Shown here one piece after another: positions 49,291-61,100 of a DNA stretch of 64,000 nucleotides. The stretch comes from Diatrype stigma (lineage: Eukaryota > Ascomycota > Sordariomycetes > Xylariales > Diatrypaceae): positions 1,178,001-1,242,000 of the forward strand of contig JAKJXP020000001.1 of the NCBI GenBank assembly GCA_022225965.2, in the 5' to 3' direction. A program made the translations under genes and the position numbers. Each line of letters begins with the position of its first letter. The stretch's first letter is position 1. The notes below the pieces were generated by a model. That model was not told where the DNA came from. It did no database searches and saw only the letters and a list, made by a program, of their open reading frames with translations.

Positions 49291-51583
49291 CTAACCCCTG
49301 TAGGTGAGATAGGCCCAGAAAAGTAGCACAATCCATACCACCCTCCAGCTTGTAGTCCAGATTTCTCTAGTGATCAGAGCGAATGTGGTTCGCGGGCGGG
49401 GTGCTGGCCGCCACAAATCGCGGGACTTCCCACCATCGTAGGCCGCATCTCTCCGGATTTCGATTCTGGGCCCCCTATTTTCCGCCCAGCCCCACTTCCC
49501 CGCGCCGGCCTTTCCCTTAGGCTTTGGCGATGGATTTCGCGCTTGCGCTATCAGACCATTGGATAAAGATGCCCCGCGAGTTCGGGTAGACGTGAAACGC
49601 CCTGCTAGAGGAGCTGAAGCTGAGGTCACGGAGGATGTATGGTTGAAATCATAACTATCCTCATCTTCATTCTCAGTCTTAGGCTTGAATATGGGAAGAA
49701 CCGCGGAGGGTGCCCGTTGCAGAGGATCCAGAGCAAACGGCTGAAGACTGAGTACCGGTACAAGGAAAGCTCTCGCGACTAGCACCAGAATAGTTACAAC
49801 ACCTAACACGGCGTATGTCATATAAGTCGAGATCTGATTGGGAAGCAAACAGAGACGGGTCTGCAGCGTCTTTGGGGGAGAACCTGGCAGAGGCTTTCCT
49901 TGTGCGTCGACAGGATTGTATAGCGATACCATTTGAAACCCCGGTGTTGGGACGCCCATAGCCATACTAAAACTCTTGATGGTGATCTCGCGAATGTTGT
50001 CATAATCAGAGTGGACTACTTCACAATAATCATGGTCGTCCCCTGAGAAAGCGTGGTTCACGTTGCCGATCTGGTTGACTAGGTTGACAGAGTCCTCACG
50101 GCTCAGTACATTTTGATACTGATATCCGCCCGAGATACTGATCGCATTGCGATGGTCAGGAGTTACAGGCGTGGTCTGGCCCTGGGGTGGCTTTGTCGGT
50201 GGCCAGTGTTCCCGAAAAGGACCACACGGTGTCCCAGGATCTCGATATAGTGGAACATGTGATAACAGCACCGTCGGGAGGTCCGGAGCTCCCTCTCCTG
50301 GGTCCATTGTAGGGAGGGTTGAAAAATCGGCAGAACTGATGTCTTGGGCTGTGTGTTCGAAGGTAAGCTCGTCCGAGTCGCCCCTCCAGAATCTCAGCTC
50401 TTTCTCAACGGCCCGTCTCTTGGTGGATTTGACTTCTTTGAGAAACTCTTCTGCGGGCGTATATATACCGGTCAAGTCGACCTTGTCGATCATGGCGGAT
50501 GTGCCGGCACTCAACGAGACGGTATCAACAGAAACGAATGTGTGGTTTCCAATGACATCGACTCTGTTTGGCTCCCCAAAGTATGTAATAAAGCGATGCC
50601 GTGCTGGAATTTTTACCTCGGCGCCAAAACCATAATCGTGATTTCCTGGCAAGCTGGATATCAGCTTTCGCCCTCTTTGACCAGGGCCCGGGGAATCCCC
50701 TCCCAGGTTCCAGTTGTCGTAGAAAATACGACCGAATCGGGCATATTCTTGTAGCCAATATTCTTCGCCATAATGTTTATGCCATTCTTTCAACAGCTTT
50801 TGTTCATGAACTGGTCGGTGGTCTTTGGCCCACTCGGGGTCGTCAAAATCGCCATGCGCTGTCTTCCACTCCCTACCACCGTCGAACAGATCACCTACGA
50901 AGAAAAGGGTATCGGGATGAAGAGCAGTCTGTAATTGTATATACGACCTCCGCATATAGTTGTCGGTTATGCGCATAGTCAGGGGGTTGATGGGCCAGGG
51001 ACGGCCGGGATAAGAATGCGGGTCGATAATCTGAGGGTCCGCGATGAATATGAGACGATGCGGTTTCGCTTCTGGGGGCTGTTGTGTACAACACAAGTCA
51101 GCATCAGCCTGGGACAGGACTTGAGATGGGTCATATCATAGAAGATTATAGACTGTAAGGGACAGAGAGAATCATTCTTACCCAGTCCTCCCAGTGATCC
51201 CAATCGCAACTTCGAACCGTAGTCGCGAATATCCAGCTTTCACCCCAAAGTAACAGGAAAACCCAGAAGAAAGCTAGCAGGTGTGGGAAGCTGAGTAGGC
51301 GCTTCTTCGTCATGTTCCTCCTGAATTGGTAACCTGCGTGGGTAAGCAGACTGGAGAAGCTTTGCTGGCTCTGAAGACGGGCGTGTAGGTATGCCCAAAG
51401 CTGACGCAGAAGCTTCCGAGCGCCGGCAAGGATATCGTCGCATATCGATTGGAAGTCGGCTTGGTTGCGGTATTCGTACGATGTGGCGGTAGGCCCAGGA
51501 ATGGGAGCTGAGTAGCCGTAGCTATAGCCATGACCGTAGCCGTAGCCATAGCCGTTCTGGCCATTGCTATAAGGCTGCGCCAT
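49291..51583 (-). CDS. Cdc1/Ted1-like metallophosphoesterase
   Basis: Calcineurin-like phosphoesterase of the Cdc1/Ted1/PGAP5 type, 729 aa. Yeast and animal members act in the ER/Golgi and remove ethanolamine phosphate from GPI-anchor mannoses, aiding export of GPI proteins. Two exons: 51583-51182 and 51078-49291, separated by a 103-bp intron (GTAAGA donor, CAG acceptor). The N-terminus is Gly/Tyr-rich and cytosolic, then a membrane helix (LLAFFWVFLLLWGESWIFATTV). Metal motifs follow in order: FIADPQIIDPH, FFVGDLFDGG, SLPGNHDYGFG, LLSHVPLYR and AFSGDDHDYC. Two further hydrophobic segments follow, one near TYAVLGVVTILVLVARAF and one at the end (VVWIVLLFWAYL). The last GH motif reads GDDHDYC, the form typical of this subfamily rather than the GHxH of classical enzymes. 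I cannot distinguish Cdc1 from Ted1 orthology. Confidence 0.88.
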
Positions 51584-52277
51584 GATGGTGGTGGCCTAGA
51601 GCGGTAGCCATAAATGCATATGACGCGCCCTTGGTAGAAATCAAGCTAAAACGAGAGACTTTTCCATCGTCGTGAGGCCACGGGACTGGGACTGGACTGA
51701 CTTGTCGTCAGGCTTGTTGTCGGGAATAATGGAAAAGCAGAGCAGCGAAATAATGGGCAACAAGACAGTCTTCAGGTCCGATGTTGGGGGTACGAAAGTG
51801 CCGATAAGTGTAAACTTTAAAAAGGCGACAAGGAGAATAAAGATCGAAGTAACCTTAATAACCTGCCTGGTGCTGGTTTGAAACCAGGTTGTACCTACCT
51901 GATCCTACCGTATGTATGTATGTGTGTGTATGTACGTATGTACCTATGTACGTATGTATGTACGTAGTTCCCTACCACCTATGAAGTACATACTTTAGGT
52001 ACGAAGTACCTACAAAGTATCGCCCCAAGGGTTATTGGCTTAGACCAAGGAAGTGTTTGGTGCCTGTCGCACGGTGTACAGACATGCCAGCTGGGTGGCC
52101 GAAGTACGCGCTAAATAGAAATCATAGGCAATGACGTTGCCTACACAGCCCGCAGCCGTGAAAATATCTGGGGGCACTGTACAAAGTATTACTACCAAAA
52201 ACCTGGGGACCTGGGCCAAGCCCAAGTGGCACATTAAACAACCCGACAACTTGACTAGTTTAACTAGCCCGGCATTC
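51584..52277. other. promoter region and repeat-rich spacer
   Basis: Upstream of the metallophosphoesterase gene. It contains a long GTAT/GTAC tetranucleotide tract at 51910-51967 and several TACCTAC/AAGTAC echoes. No gene was found. Confidence 0.55.
51910..51967. repeat. GTAT/GTAC tetranucleotide tract
   Basis: GTAT, GTGT and GTAC units alternate for nearly 60 bp. It lies upstream of the metallophosphoesterase gene. Confidence 0.85.
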
Positions 52278-52900
52278 TACTCACTCCGCCTAATATCGGC
52301 CCATTCGCTAACGCTCACTCCGGTCGCCAAGTCCTACATTGGACATGTAATTGTACTAGTGCTTATATACAACTAAGTCCATACATTTTATATGGACCGG
52401 AAAGTATATCTACATAAATGCAACTTTCAAAAAATGCATAACTAAATAAGCCGATATGCCAAGTTATGGTTCATATTACGTATAATTTGTTCCAAGTTTA
52501 GCAAAAATAAAGCTGGCGATATAAGATATTTACAGATTTTTAGTGTTTTGGCTATATAATTGCAAAGCTGGAAATAACTTCATATATATATGCGATTATA
52601 TTATATGCAATCAGGTTAATAAGCTATTATAATTGGTATAATTCCTATATTAATCCATAGCGACAGCATTGTTGGGAATAATGGCAGCCGGGCTAGGCGT
52701 CGAATTGCAATTAATAGCTTATATGCCAAATACCGTTATGAACATAAATGGAATTATTTACCTTAAGAAAGGTACATCTTTAGACATACAAATTGTATGG
52801 CATTTAGAAGTATATACGCTAGTACAATTACATGTCCAATGTAGGACTTGGCGACCGGAGTGAGCGTTAGCGAATGGGCCGATATTAGGCGGAGTGAGTA
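52278..52900. mobile_element. MITE with perfect 82-bp terminal inverted repeats
   Basis: The ends 52278-52359 and 52819-52900 are perfect inverted copies of 82 bp starting TACTCACTCCGCC. Taking TA at each end as the target duplication leaves a 619-bp element with CTCACTCCGCC ends, as in Stowaway/Tc1-mariner-derived MITEs. Inside each TIR the nonamer CTCACTCCG occurs twice, a possible transposase-binding repeat. The core is AT-rich with no ORF of note. Its TIRs are unrelated to those at 33064-33930. Perfect ends suggest recent movement or recent conversion. Confidence 0.85.
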
Positions 52901-53527
52901 TAGTGTTTTAGTGCGATCAAAACTGCCCAATTCGGTATGTTTCAACCTCAATTAGATTAGTAGTACAGACTACATAGCGGGGATTTTCTTCGACTTCACA
53001 CTTCACACTTCACACTTCCACGACTTCGTAGCATCTTCCAAAGACATGCACATGGAGTAACGGCACAGTAATGCAGCAAATATACGATTCTCCAAAAGAT
53101 CATGAGCATGATAAATCGGTAAGGGCAATATTTCCTCGGGCGAAGACCCTGACCATACATTATGTCGAGAAGGCATTGTTGGAGCCACCACCCCAACTAC
53201 AGGTGGGATGTGCTGCCAGTGCTGCCAGCCCTGCTTCCCGGAGGTCAAGACACCCAGGGGATATGACAGGCTCACAGGGGATGCTATTTCGCTACTCGGC
53301 ATGTCGTAGGTAAGTTAGAGCTGTATTTTGACCTGATTGTAAGGGCCCGAAGTTGGCTTTGAGCCCCGCAGTGCCAGAGCCCTCGATCTGTATACGGCGC
53401 CAGCTTCTTCCCAACGGATTCCCCGGCGCCGCAATCTCCACAGTTTCCACGCTTCACCCCCTCCGAGTTCCGGCAATGTCTTTCTTCTACCAACACAGAT
53501 GAGTGGATAGGCTGCTGAGAAAACCCG
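52901..53527. other. intergenic region
   Basis: 3' flank of the oxidoreductase gene. A three-copy CACTTCA repeat lies at 52995-53017. No gene was found. Confidence 0.5.
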
Positions 53528-54691
53528 TCATAGAGTAACAACAACCTTTGCAGCAGAAACCCCCTTTTTGCAGACTTCTATGCCTTTCTGGATGCTTTCG
53601 AGCCCGGTGCCCGCAATCACGGGGTCGGGCTTAGCCTGGTACTGTCCCTCCGCTAATGCACCCGGGAGGAAATCACGATAGATCACCGGACCGACCTCGT
53701 TCTCCATGAGGTCGGTACCCCAGATGAACCTGGTCGAGACGCGCTTGAACATCGCCTTCAAGCCAACCGAGACGTTCCACCACATGAGGCCTAGCATGAC
53801 CTTGAGAAATCCAAGCATGCTTTTCGGCACATCTTGCATGTCAACCGGGACCGAGGCCTGAGAGACGAACTTGCGGCCGGGAACCGCCGCGACGATGTCG
53901 ATGCAGGCTTCCAGGGACCGGGTGCCGATGGCGAGCGCCCCCGCACAGGTCTTGCCCCGCAGCGCATCGACGATCCTCGCGACCGTGTCGGCCGCCCGGT
54001 AATCGAAGACCACGGACGCGCCGAGGGACTGGACGTACTCGAAGTTTTTGGGGGACGCCGTGGAAAACACCTCGTACCCGGCAGCCCGAGCGAGCTGGAT
54101 CGCGTTGCTTCCCACGCTCGTCGACCCTCCCCACACGATGACTACGGCAGGGCTACTACTATCACGGGCTTCTTCGTCGGCACCGAGTTGTTGTAGTACC
54201 CTCGGCTTGTCCAGTGCCAGATGGTCTGCCATGAAGAGGCCGCACGCCGCCGTCGACAGCGCCAGCGGGAGCACGCACGCCCTCTCGCACGGCAGGTCGT
54301 CGGGGATCTTGGAGGCCAGCTGGCACCGCAGGACGGTGTACTGCTGGAATGCGCCCTCGGATGCCCTATTGGCACGCTTGTCCGTGCCGACAGCGAGGCC
54401 GACGATGCGGTCGCCAGCCTTGAACAGCCGCTCTGCTTCCCCGCCCGAACCGACGTCAACAACCACTCCGGACACGTCGCTTCCTTGGATACAGGGGTAC
54501 TTGAGCCACGGCAACATGGTACTGCCGGCCAGCTGGACGGCGCCATCTACCGGGTTAATCGCCACGGCCTCATTCTTGATCACAATCTCATCTGGGCCCG
54601 GGGCCGTGTATGGGGCGGGCCGGACTTCGAGGGGCTTGCCATGCTTGTCAACAAGGTAAGCTGCTCGATTCTCGGGCGGCGCGGGCGGCAT
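53528..54691 (-). CDS. ToxD-like medium-chain zinc-type oxidoreductase
   Basis: Single-exon MDR-family NAD(P)H oxidoreductase, 387 aa, resembling ToxD and trans-enoyl reductases found in and out of fungal secondary-metabolite clusters. The GroES-like domain occupies about 1-140 (AINPVDGAVQ, GSDVSGVVVDVG, GDRIVGL). The Rossmann domain starts at VVIVWGGSTSVGSNAIQLARAAGY, giving the GGSTSVG dinucleotide loop. The protein lacks the structural-zinc cysteine cluster of alcohol dehydrogenases, typical of the quinone/enoyl reductase branch. No polyketide synthase or other cluster gene lies nearby, so a biosynthetic role is not supported by context. The C-terminus (KKGVSAAKVVVTL) is the usual end of the family. 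Confidence 0.9.
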   Translation of the reverse strand: MPPAPPENRAAYLVDKHGKPLEVRPAPYTAPGPDEIVIKNEAVAINPVDGAVQLAGSTMLPWLKYPCIQGSDVSGVVVDVGSGGEAERLFKAGDRIVGLAVGTDKRANRASEGAFQQYTVLRCQLASKIPDDLPCERACVLPLALSTAACGLFMADHLALDKPRVLQQLGADEEARDSSSPAVVIVWGGSTSVGSNAIQLARAAGYEVFSTASPKNFEYVQSLGASVVFDYRAADTVARIVDALRGKTCAGALAIGTRSLEACIDIVAAVPGRKFVSQASVPVDMQDVPKSMLGFLKVMLGLMWWNVSVGLKAMFKRVSTRFIWGTDLMENEVGPVIYRDFLPGALAEGQYQAKPDPVIAGTGLESIQKGIEVCKKGVSAAKVVVTL

Positions 54692-55649
54692 GGCCGTGAT
54701 GAGTAGGACTGTGGAACGCTCTATTTAAGTTTGTACTCAGGGGCGGTTTGACTAGACGCAGCCTTATCCTGGCTTGGCACGCGGGCCGCAGATGCCAAGT
54801 TCTCAGCGGGTTTGACGGGATGGTTGTCAGCAGCGAGTTCATAACAAGTTTGCCTCCAACCGTTGTCTGATGTAATTGCTGAAGTGTTGACTTGATTAGA
54901 TGGAATCTAGAGACTGCCTAGGTCCCCTAGGGGTTGCTAGAATTGACGTACATGCCCTGGTAGATTCCGGCCAGCATCTTGTGCGACCCTGCGCCTCACT
55001 TATCACCTACCAACCGCATAAGATGTTGGCCACGATCTGCCTGGTACCCAGAACATGGTGGGGGTCTTGCTATTGCGGTTCATCCTAACCGCGTTAGAAG
55101 TCAGTACTACATTGATGTAACCCTGGACCATTTATTTCGAAAACCCCGGATGGTCCCGGACTTGAACTACTCCGAAATCCCTAATGACCTGGTAAGTACC
55201 TATGTAGAAAGAACTATAGCGAACGAACGAATTGGTCATTCGAGACCAAGTACGAAGTAAGATACGATGGTTATGTAGGTAGATTAACTATACAAATCAC
55301 AAGCATCCGAACTTCAAAGATCGTGAACGAAAATAATGCCTTGAGTCGGGTTTCACGTATAAGGTGTGACTCAACCCCTCATGTCTGTGTCTGTTAAAAT
55401 ATCATCTTTGAGAGTTGTAGTACGGGCAAGTCTCGTGACACTACCATGTTCTTTCCGCAAAGCATGGGTCGTGGCCAAGGGGTTGCTGCCAAATCAAACC
55501 CCTTGGTATCAAACCTTTTATTTGTTTACAATTGATCAGATAATCTGTACTATGCATACTTACCTAACTAGACATTATCAGCTGTTGTAAGAAATAGGTA
55601 TCTCTCATCCAGTAACCTGGACAGACAGAAAGGCCTATTTATACCCAGA
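54692..55649. other. intergenic region
   Basis: Holds the promoter of the oxidoreductase gene and the 3' flank of the lipase gene. No gene or repeat of note was found. Confidence 0.55.
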
Positions 55650-56933
55650 CTAAGCGTTTACAGTAGAGATATTTACCGCAACATCTCGGATCGTACATCC
55701 TGACGCAGACGGCACGTACGATTCATCAAAGATCTTCCAGAGCCATTCGATCACCCTGCTGTTCCCATTCTCAATCTCAGCCACGTGCCCACCCACTGTA
55801 TTCCTTTCATATGTGATGTCTACCCCTGAGCTGCAGAACCTCTCCACCAGGGCGTCGGTTAGGGATATCGGGCAAAACTGGTCCGCGACCGCCTTGTACA
55901 TAAATATGGGCATGGCCGGCACTCCGTGGCTGCCCCTTTTCCCTTCCAAATTGAATATCTTCCGTAGCACTGGCGCCTGCAGATCTGCAACTCCGCCCAC
56001 GAAGTAGCTGTAAATATCCTTCATCGCGAAAAGCCTGAGCGCATCGCTAGAATTGATATCCTTGGCGCTCAGGAACTCGCGCGCGGTCTCGGGGCGCAGC
56101 CGCCGGCGGAGGTACGCCTCCGCCTCGGGATACTGCGACGCCAGGCCCAGCAGGCCCGCCACGATGGAGGCGGCGATGGGGCTCTGGTTCGCGCGGTCCC
56201 GGTTCGCCGCGAGGTCGTCGACGAGGCCCCCGAGCGCCACGCCGGAGATGGCGAGCGACGGCGCGTACTGCACCTGCAGCTCGGCGGCGCTCTCGGTGGC
56301 GATGCTGCCGCCACTATACCCCCACATGGTAGTGGTTATGTCGGCTGCGCCGGTCAGCTGGGCCAGGTTGAGGACGGCGCGGATCGAGTCGAGCGTCGCG
56401 TGGCCGGCTTGCACGGCAGCGCCGAAGGCCGCGGTCGGGCCCTCCCAGTCGGGAACGTTCACAAGCCAGCCGAGACCAAGCACGTCGGTAAGAAAAGAGG
56501 TATCCGACTGAATGCCGAGGTCGGCGTTGCCCTGCGATGGCCCCAAGTGCAGGCCGTACGACGGGCTGGAGTCGAGGTTGGCCGTGTTGTAGGCGAACTG
56601 GTAAGATAGCATGGCGGCTTTGCCCGACGGCGAGACGTAGAAGGACGCGGGGACGAACAGCGTAGTCACCGCCCATGAAGGCAGGTAGCGCGAGTTGGTC
56701 GTGCGGTAGAGGATGTTGTAGGCTGCTGCGGTGTTGCCAACAAGCGTGGTAAGATTGCCAGGCGTGGGGCGTATTCGAAGGAGAGTGCCTGGCTCCTTGG
56801 CCTCAAAGCCAACCGGCGGCCTGTACCATGGGTCTTGGCTCGGAGGGAGCGGTTGCCCGGCTGTTTGCGAAGTTGAAGAGCTCAGCGGTTGCGGAACGGC
56901 ACAGAGGCCGAATAGCCAGTTCAGAGGGGCCAT
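55650..56933 (-). CDS. secretory lipase (LIP family)
   Basis: Triacylglycerol lipase of the fungal secretory lipase family (PF03583, Candida LIP type), 427 aa from the chosen start. The nucleophile elbow is MWGYSGGS, the Asp is probably in YKAVADQFCP and the His in TVGGHVAEIE, giving a complete triad in the usual order. The start used is MAPLNWLFGLCAVPQPLSS, whose hydrophobic run looks like a secretion signal. The frame extends upstream to an ATG at 57101, but the extra 56 residues are polar and unlike the family. DPWYRPPVGFEAKEPGTLLR is the typical mature N-terminus. No introns. Probably secreted and used for lipid scavenging. Confidence 0.9.
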   Translation of the reverse strand: MAPLNWLFGLCAVPQPLSSSTSQTAGQPLPPSQDPWYRPPVGFEAKEPGTLLRIRPTPGNLTTLVGNTAAAYNILYRTTNSRYLPSWAVTTLFVPASFYVSPSGKAAMLSYQFAYNTANLDSSPSYGLHLGPSQGNADLGIQSDTSFLTDVLGLGWLVNVPDWEGPTAAFGAAVQAGHATLDSIRAVLNLAQLTGAADITTTMWGYSGGSIATESAAELQVQYAPSLAISGVALGGLVDDLAANRDRANQSPIAASIVAGLLGLASQYPEAEAYLRRRLRPETAREFLSAKDINSSDALRLFAMKDIYSYFVGGVADLQAPVLRKIFNLEGKRGSHGVPAMPIFMYKAVADQFCPISLTDALVERFCSSGVDITYERNTVGGHVAEIENGNSRVIEWLWKIFDESYVPSASGCTIRDVAVNISTVNA

Positions 56934-58174
56934 ACTATCGGTAGGCGAGCCGGCAGCAGGGGGTGAGAAAGTATGAAGGAGATGCGCGCCCTCCTGCTTG
57001 GGAACCTCAGCCGAAGTGGCTGCTTTATCTTGTTGCGCTGCCAAACCTGTTGAGCTTTTGCGGTGAGTGGTAGAGACAACACTGGGAAACTTACGGGACA
57101 TCTTGTGAGCAGCGTCCCTCAGCGTGGGGATATATGCCTAGTAGGGTAGGTCGAAAGGAAGCGAACTGGCGGGCCTTTTGTGGCTGGATTTACTGTTGCT
57201 TGGTCTCAAGCAAGGGGGCATGCGTCTGTTATATACCATGTAACCAACTACTTGACAATGCTGGTGTTTAGCCCCCATAGTGACTACATAGGTTATCTCG
57301 TGCTGCATAGGCCTATCACTTGCAAGTGCTGCTTAGCTCGCTGATTAAGTTGTTATACTGCACTGTGGTTGGTGCATCATCGTGTTCAGGACTATTGCTT
57401 GATTTCCAGCCGGTAACCGGGTAATGAGATGTCTGCCACGCATTGTACTGGTACGAGAATAAACGATGCAAGCTTGGAGAATATGTATGCGTATGCATAT
57501 ACGCAATTGGCTGGGACATAGCTATGAGAAGATCTCGAATTGAGCCGTCGCTTATAGTGGCATCTGATATAGGGGTTGGCTAGAGTTGGCTCTCTGGTTT
57601 GAATTAAGACCAGCCATGAGGCTCTCTAGGGGGTTCAGCTCCTCCTAACTTAGCCACCCCTATAATAAAAAGCCCAAGCAGGTACCGGACACGGGACGGG
57701 AGGGGGGCATGACATTAGATCAACCATCTACCCCCCGAAGCTGATGATGGATGGAGTAAAGGTGCAAGATCTGCATCGGTGACCTAAATGTTGAGGTTCA
57801 ATACTAGACACGACTCCGGGCTAGGTAGGTAGTTATAGACAGATGCTGTTGGCAGGTAATAAGCACCCAAGAAGATGGTATCTATGTAGGTAGTTATCTA
57901 AAGGGGGTAGGGTAATCTAACTCTCGCCGCGTCCTCGGTACATCACCGAACATACGTAAGAACCTACTAGATATCTGTATGAAGGGGTGGGAGAACGGAT
58001 ATATACAATCCGAGCACAACGAACACGACATGACAACTGCTGTAATATGAATTTGTCCCAGGCGCCCAACCATGCATTGGTATGCAAAAAAAGAGTCAAC
58101 ACACAAAAACCCCCCGTAAAAAGAGAAAATTCGCCCACGTACTAGGCCGAGACTGACCGTCTCGACTAGGAATC
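56934..58174. other. intergenic, lipase promoter and 3' flank of the copper ATPase
   Basis: The first part may include the N-terminal extension of the lipase frame (to 57101). The rest shows no gene. Confidence 0.5.
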
Positions 58175-61100
58175 CTAATCGGTGCGATCCAGCGTATCGA
58201 GCGGGACGTAGCCCTCGTCCTTCTTCGACTTCGCACCCCACCACAGCCCACTAGCGGCATCTCTGGCGCTCATAGCCAGACCGCCGAGGAAGCCCCATCC
58301 CTGGCCGCGCTTCTTGATGACGCCGCCGCCGCCGCCGCCGCTCTTGTCCTCCGTGAGCAGGGCGTCGTCCATGTACTGCGGGCGCCTCCAGAACTTGAGC
58401 AGCAGGGAGCTCACGACGACGCTCACGCTGCTGCAGGCCATGGCGGCGCCGGCGGCCATGGGGTGGAGGTGCAGGCCGAGGGGCAGGAAGATGCCCATGG
58501 CGAAGGGCAGGCCGACGACGTTGTAGAGGCAGGCCCAGGCGAGGTTGAGCTTGATGCGGCGGAAGATGGTGCGCGAGAGGTGGAGCGCCGCCGGGATGTC
58601 CATCAGGTCGTTGGGCCGCATCAGCACCACGTCGGCCGCCTCCATGGCGACATCAGTGCCGCTTGCCATGGCGATGCCCACGTCGGCCGTGGCGAGCGCC
58701 GGCGAGTCGTTGATGCCGTCGCCCACCATCGCCACGCACTCGCCCGGCTGCGCCTGGATCTCGCGGATGATCTCCTGCTTCTGGTCCGGCGAGGCGCCCG
58801 CGTAGACGTTGTCCGGCGCGATGCCGACCAGGGCCGCGACGGCTAGCGCGGTGGACCGCTGGTCGCCCGTCACGATCGCCGTCTTAATGCCCATCCGGTG
58901 AAGAACGGAGATCGCTGCAATAGCGCCGTCCTTGATCGTGTCCGAGAGACAGAGATGGCCAGCGTACTTGCCGTCGATAGCAATGAAGATGTTGGTGGTT
59001 CCGGCGGAAGACGACTTAGATCGACGCGCCTTGGAATTGATCTCTTCCGAGGCCGCTACGGCATTGTCTGGAACATCGACAGAATTCTCGGTTAGGAAGC
59101 GAACGTTGCCGATGAGGATGTTGTAGCGGTTCCGTTCTGCATCAGCATGAGGCTCGACCACGGCGCTTATTCCTCTGCCGACAGCTGCTCGGAACTCGCC
59201 GATACTACCATCAATAGTTCCATCGACCTCTACTCCTAACTCTGACCGTGCTGCTTCCAAAACGGCTTTTCCGATGGGGTGTTCGCTGCCCATCTCGGCT
59301 AGTCCAACAATTGTCCACCAGAGCCTCCGGCGCCATTCACTGTCTTGCCAGATCGCCGTCAAGTTTGAAGATGCAACACTCATCTTTCCATATGTGATGG
59401 TTCCGGTTTTATCAAGCACCACCTGAGTGATCTTGGTCGTTCTCTCCAGAGCGGCCCCTCCCTTGATCAAGATCCCATTTTCTGCGCCAATACCGGTGCC
59501 CACCATAACTGCAGTCGGTGTTGCTAAACCCAATGCGCACGGGCACGCAAATACGATGACCGAGATACAGAGCTTGACACAGACCATGAGCTTCCCGCCA
59601 CTTTCAGCTTGGAGGAAGATCTTAGGAGGTTCTTTCAGAGCGTGGCTGAGAACCATCCAGACAGTGAAAGTTAGTAGTCCGAGGAGAAGGATTGTAGGCA
59701 CAAAATAGCCTGCAAGGGTGTCAGCCAGCCTTTGGATAGGGGCCCTGGTAGTCTGCGCATCCTGGACAAGTTTGACAATTTGGCTAAGCTGAGTATCGCG
59801 GCCAGCCCTATTGACGCGAAAGTCGACCCGACCATGTCCGTTCACTGTACCGCCAATCACAGCGCTGCCCCTTTTCTTTTGAACTGGAATAGCCTCTCCC
59901 GTTACCATGCTCTCGTCCACGTAGGTCTCGCCTCGGACAATCACGCCATCGGCCGGAATCTTATCACCTGGACGGATGACAACAATGTCTCCAACTTGAA
60001 TGAGCTCAGTAGGTATCGTTTTTTCCTCGGCCGCATTGCCTTCGGCAGTTGGCATCTTGGTTTCTTCCGAGTCAGCGGCAGCATCCCACGCTTCAGCAGC
60101 CTTCTCAGCCGCTATAGGGTCTGCGTAGATGGTTGCCATAGATGGTGCTAATGACATAAGCCTAGACAGAGCCTTTGAAGTCTGCCCCTTCGCCCGATTT
60201 TCCAGCCAGCGACCGAAGGTAATGAACGTGATAAGCATCGTGCTGGTGTCGAAGATCGTCTTGGGTCTAGTGTGAGGTGGGAAGCAAAATGAAACCATCA
60301 TAGCGAAAACGCTGAAGAAGAAGGCCGCAGAGGTACCAAGCACAACTAGCACATCCATGGTAGGTGAGCCATGCTTGACGGATTTGTACGCGGACTTATA
60401 AAATCGCCTGCCAATGCCAAACTGTATGGGTATCGTTAAGACCAAGCAAATGATGTCGCCAAGAAACAGACCAGACATGATTTCCAAGCCTCCAAAGTCC
60501 AATATAGGAATGACCATGGGGAATATCATGCCGATGAAGAAAACCGGTACCGCGAAAGATAAAGAGATCTTGAATGCCCTATGCCACTCCTGGATTTCCC
60601 TCGTCTTTGCCAACGATTCGAGCTGGGCGTCGTTGTCGTCGTTATCGGCTACCAGCGCATTGAAACCTAGTTTCTCAACGCTTTCCACTATCCCACGCAG
60701 CCCAGTCATGCCTGGTTGATAATGGACCGTAAGTCTCAAAGACGACAGGCTGAGATTGGCGGAGCTGACTCCAGAAAGGGCAAGAAGCGTTCCTTCGATA
60801 TTCTGAGCCGCCGCAGCATCAATATTACCGTATATCTTGAACTGCGCAGTGGAAGGAGCTGAAGAATGATCCGAGGAATCGAATTGGGTCGATATAATCT
60901 TGGCATCAAAACCCCTATCCTCTATGATCTCGACGATTTTCTCGGATGGTACTTTGGCTGGATCGTGAGTAATAACTGCTCGCTCGGCCAACAAGCTGAT
61001 ATTGAACCGCAGGATGCCATCGAGTGCCGAAAATCCACCCTCGACTGCAGATGTGCAGGCGCCACAGGTCATACCCTCGATCGCAACGGTAGTCGTAGCC

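Noticed and set aside
53528..54691. The ToxD-like gene as evidence of a secondary-metabolite cluster
   Set aside because: No synthase, transporter or tailoring gene lies beside it in the window.
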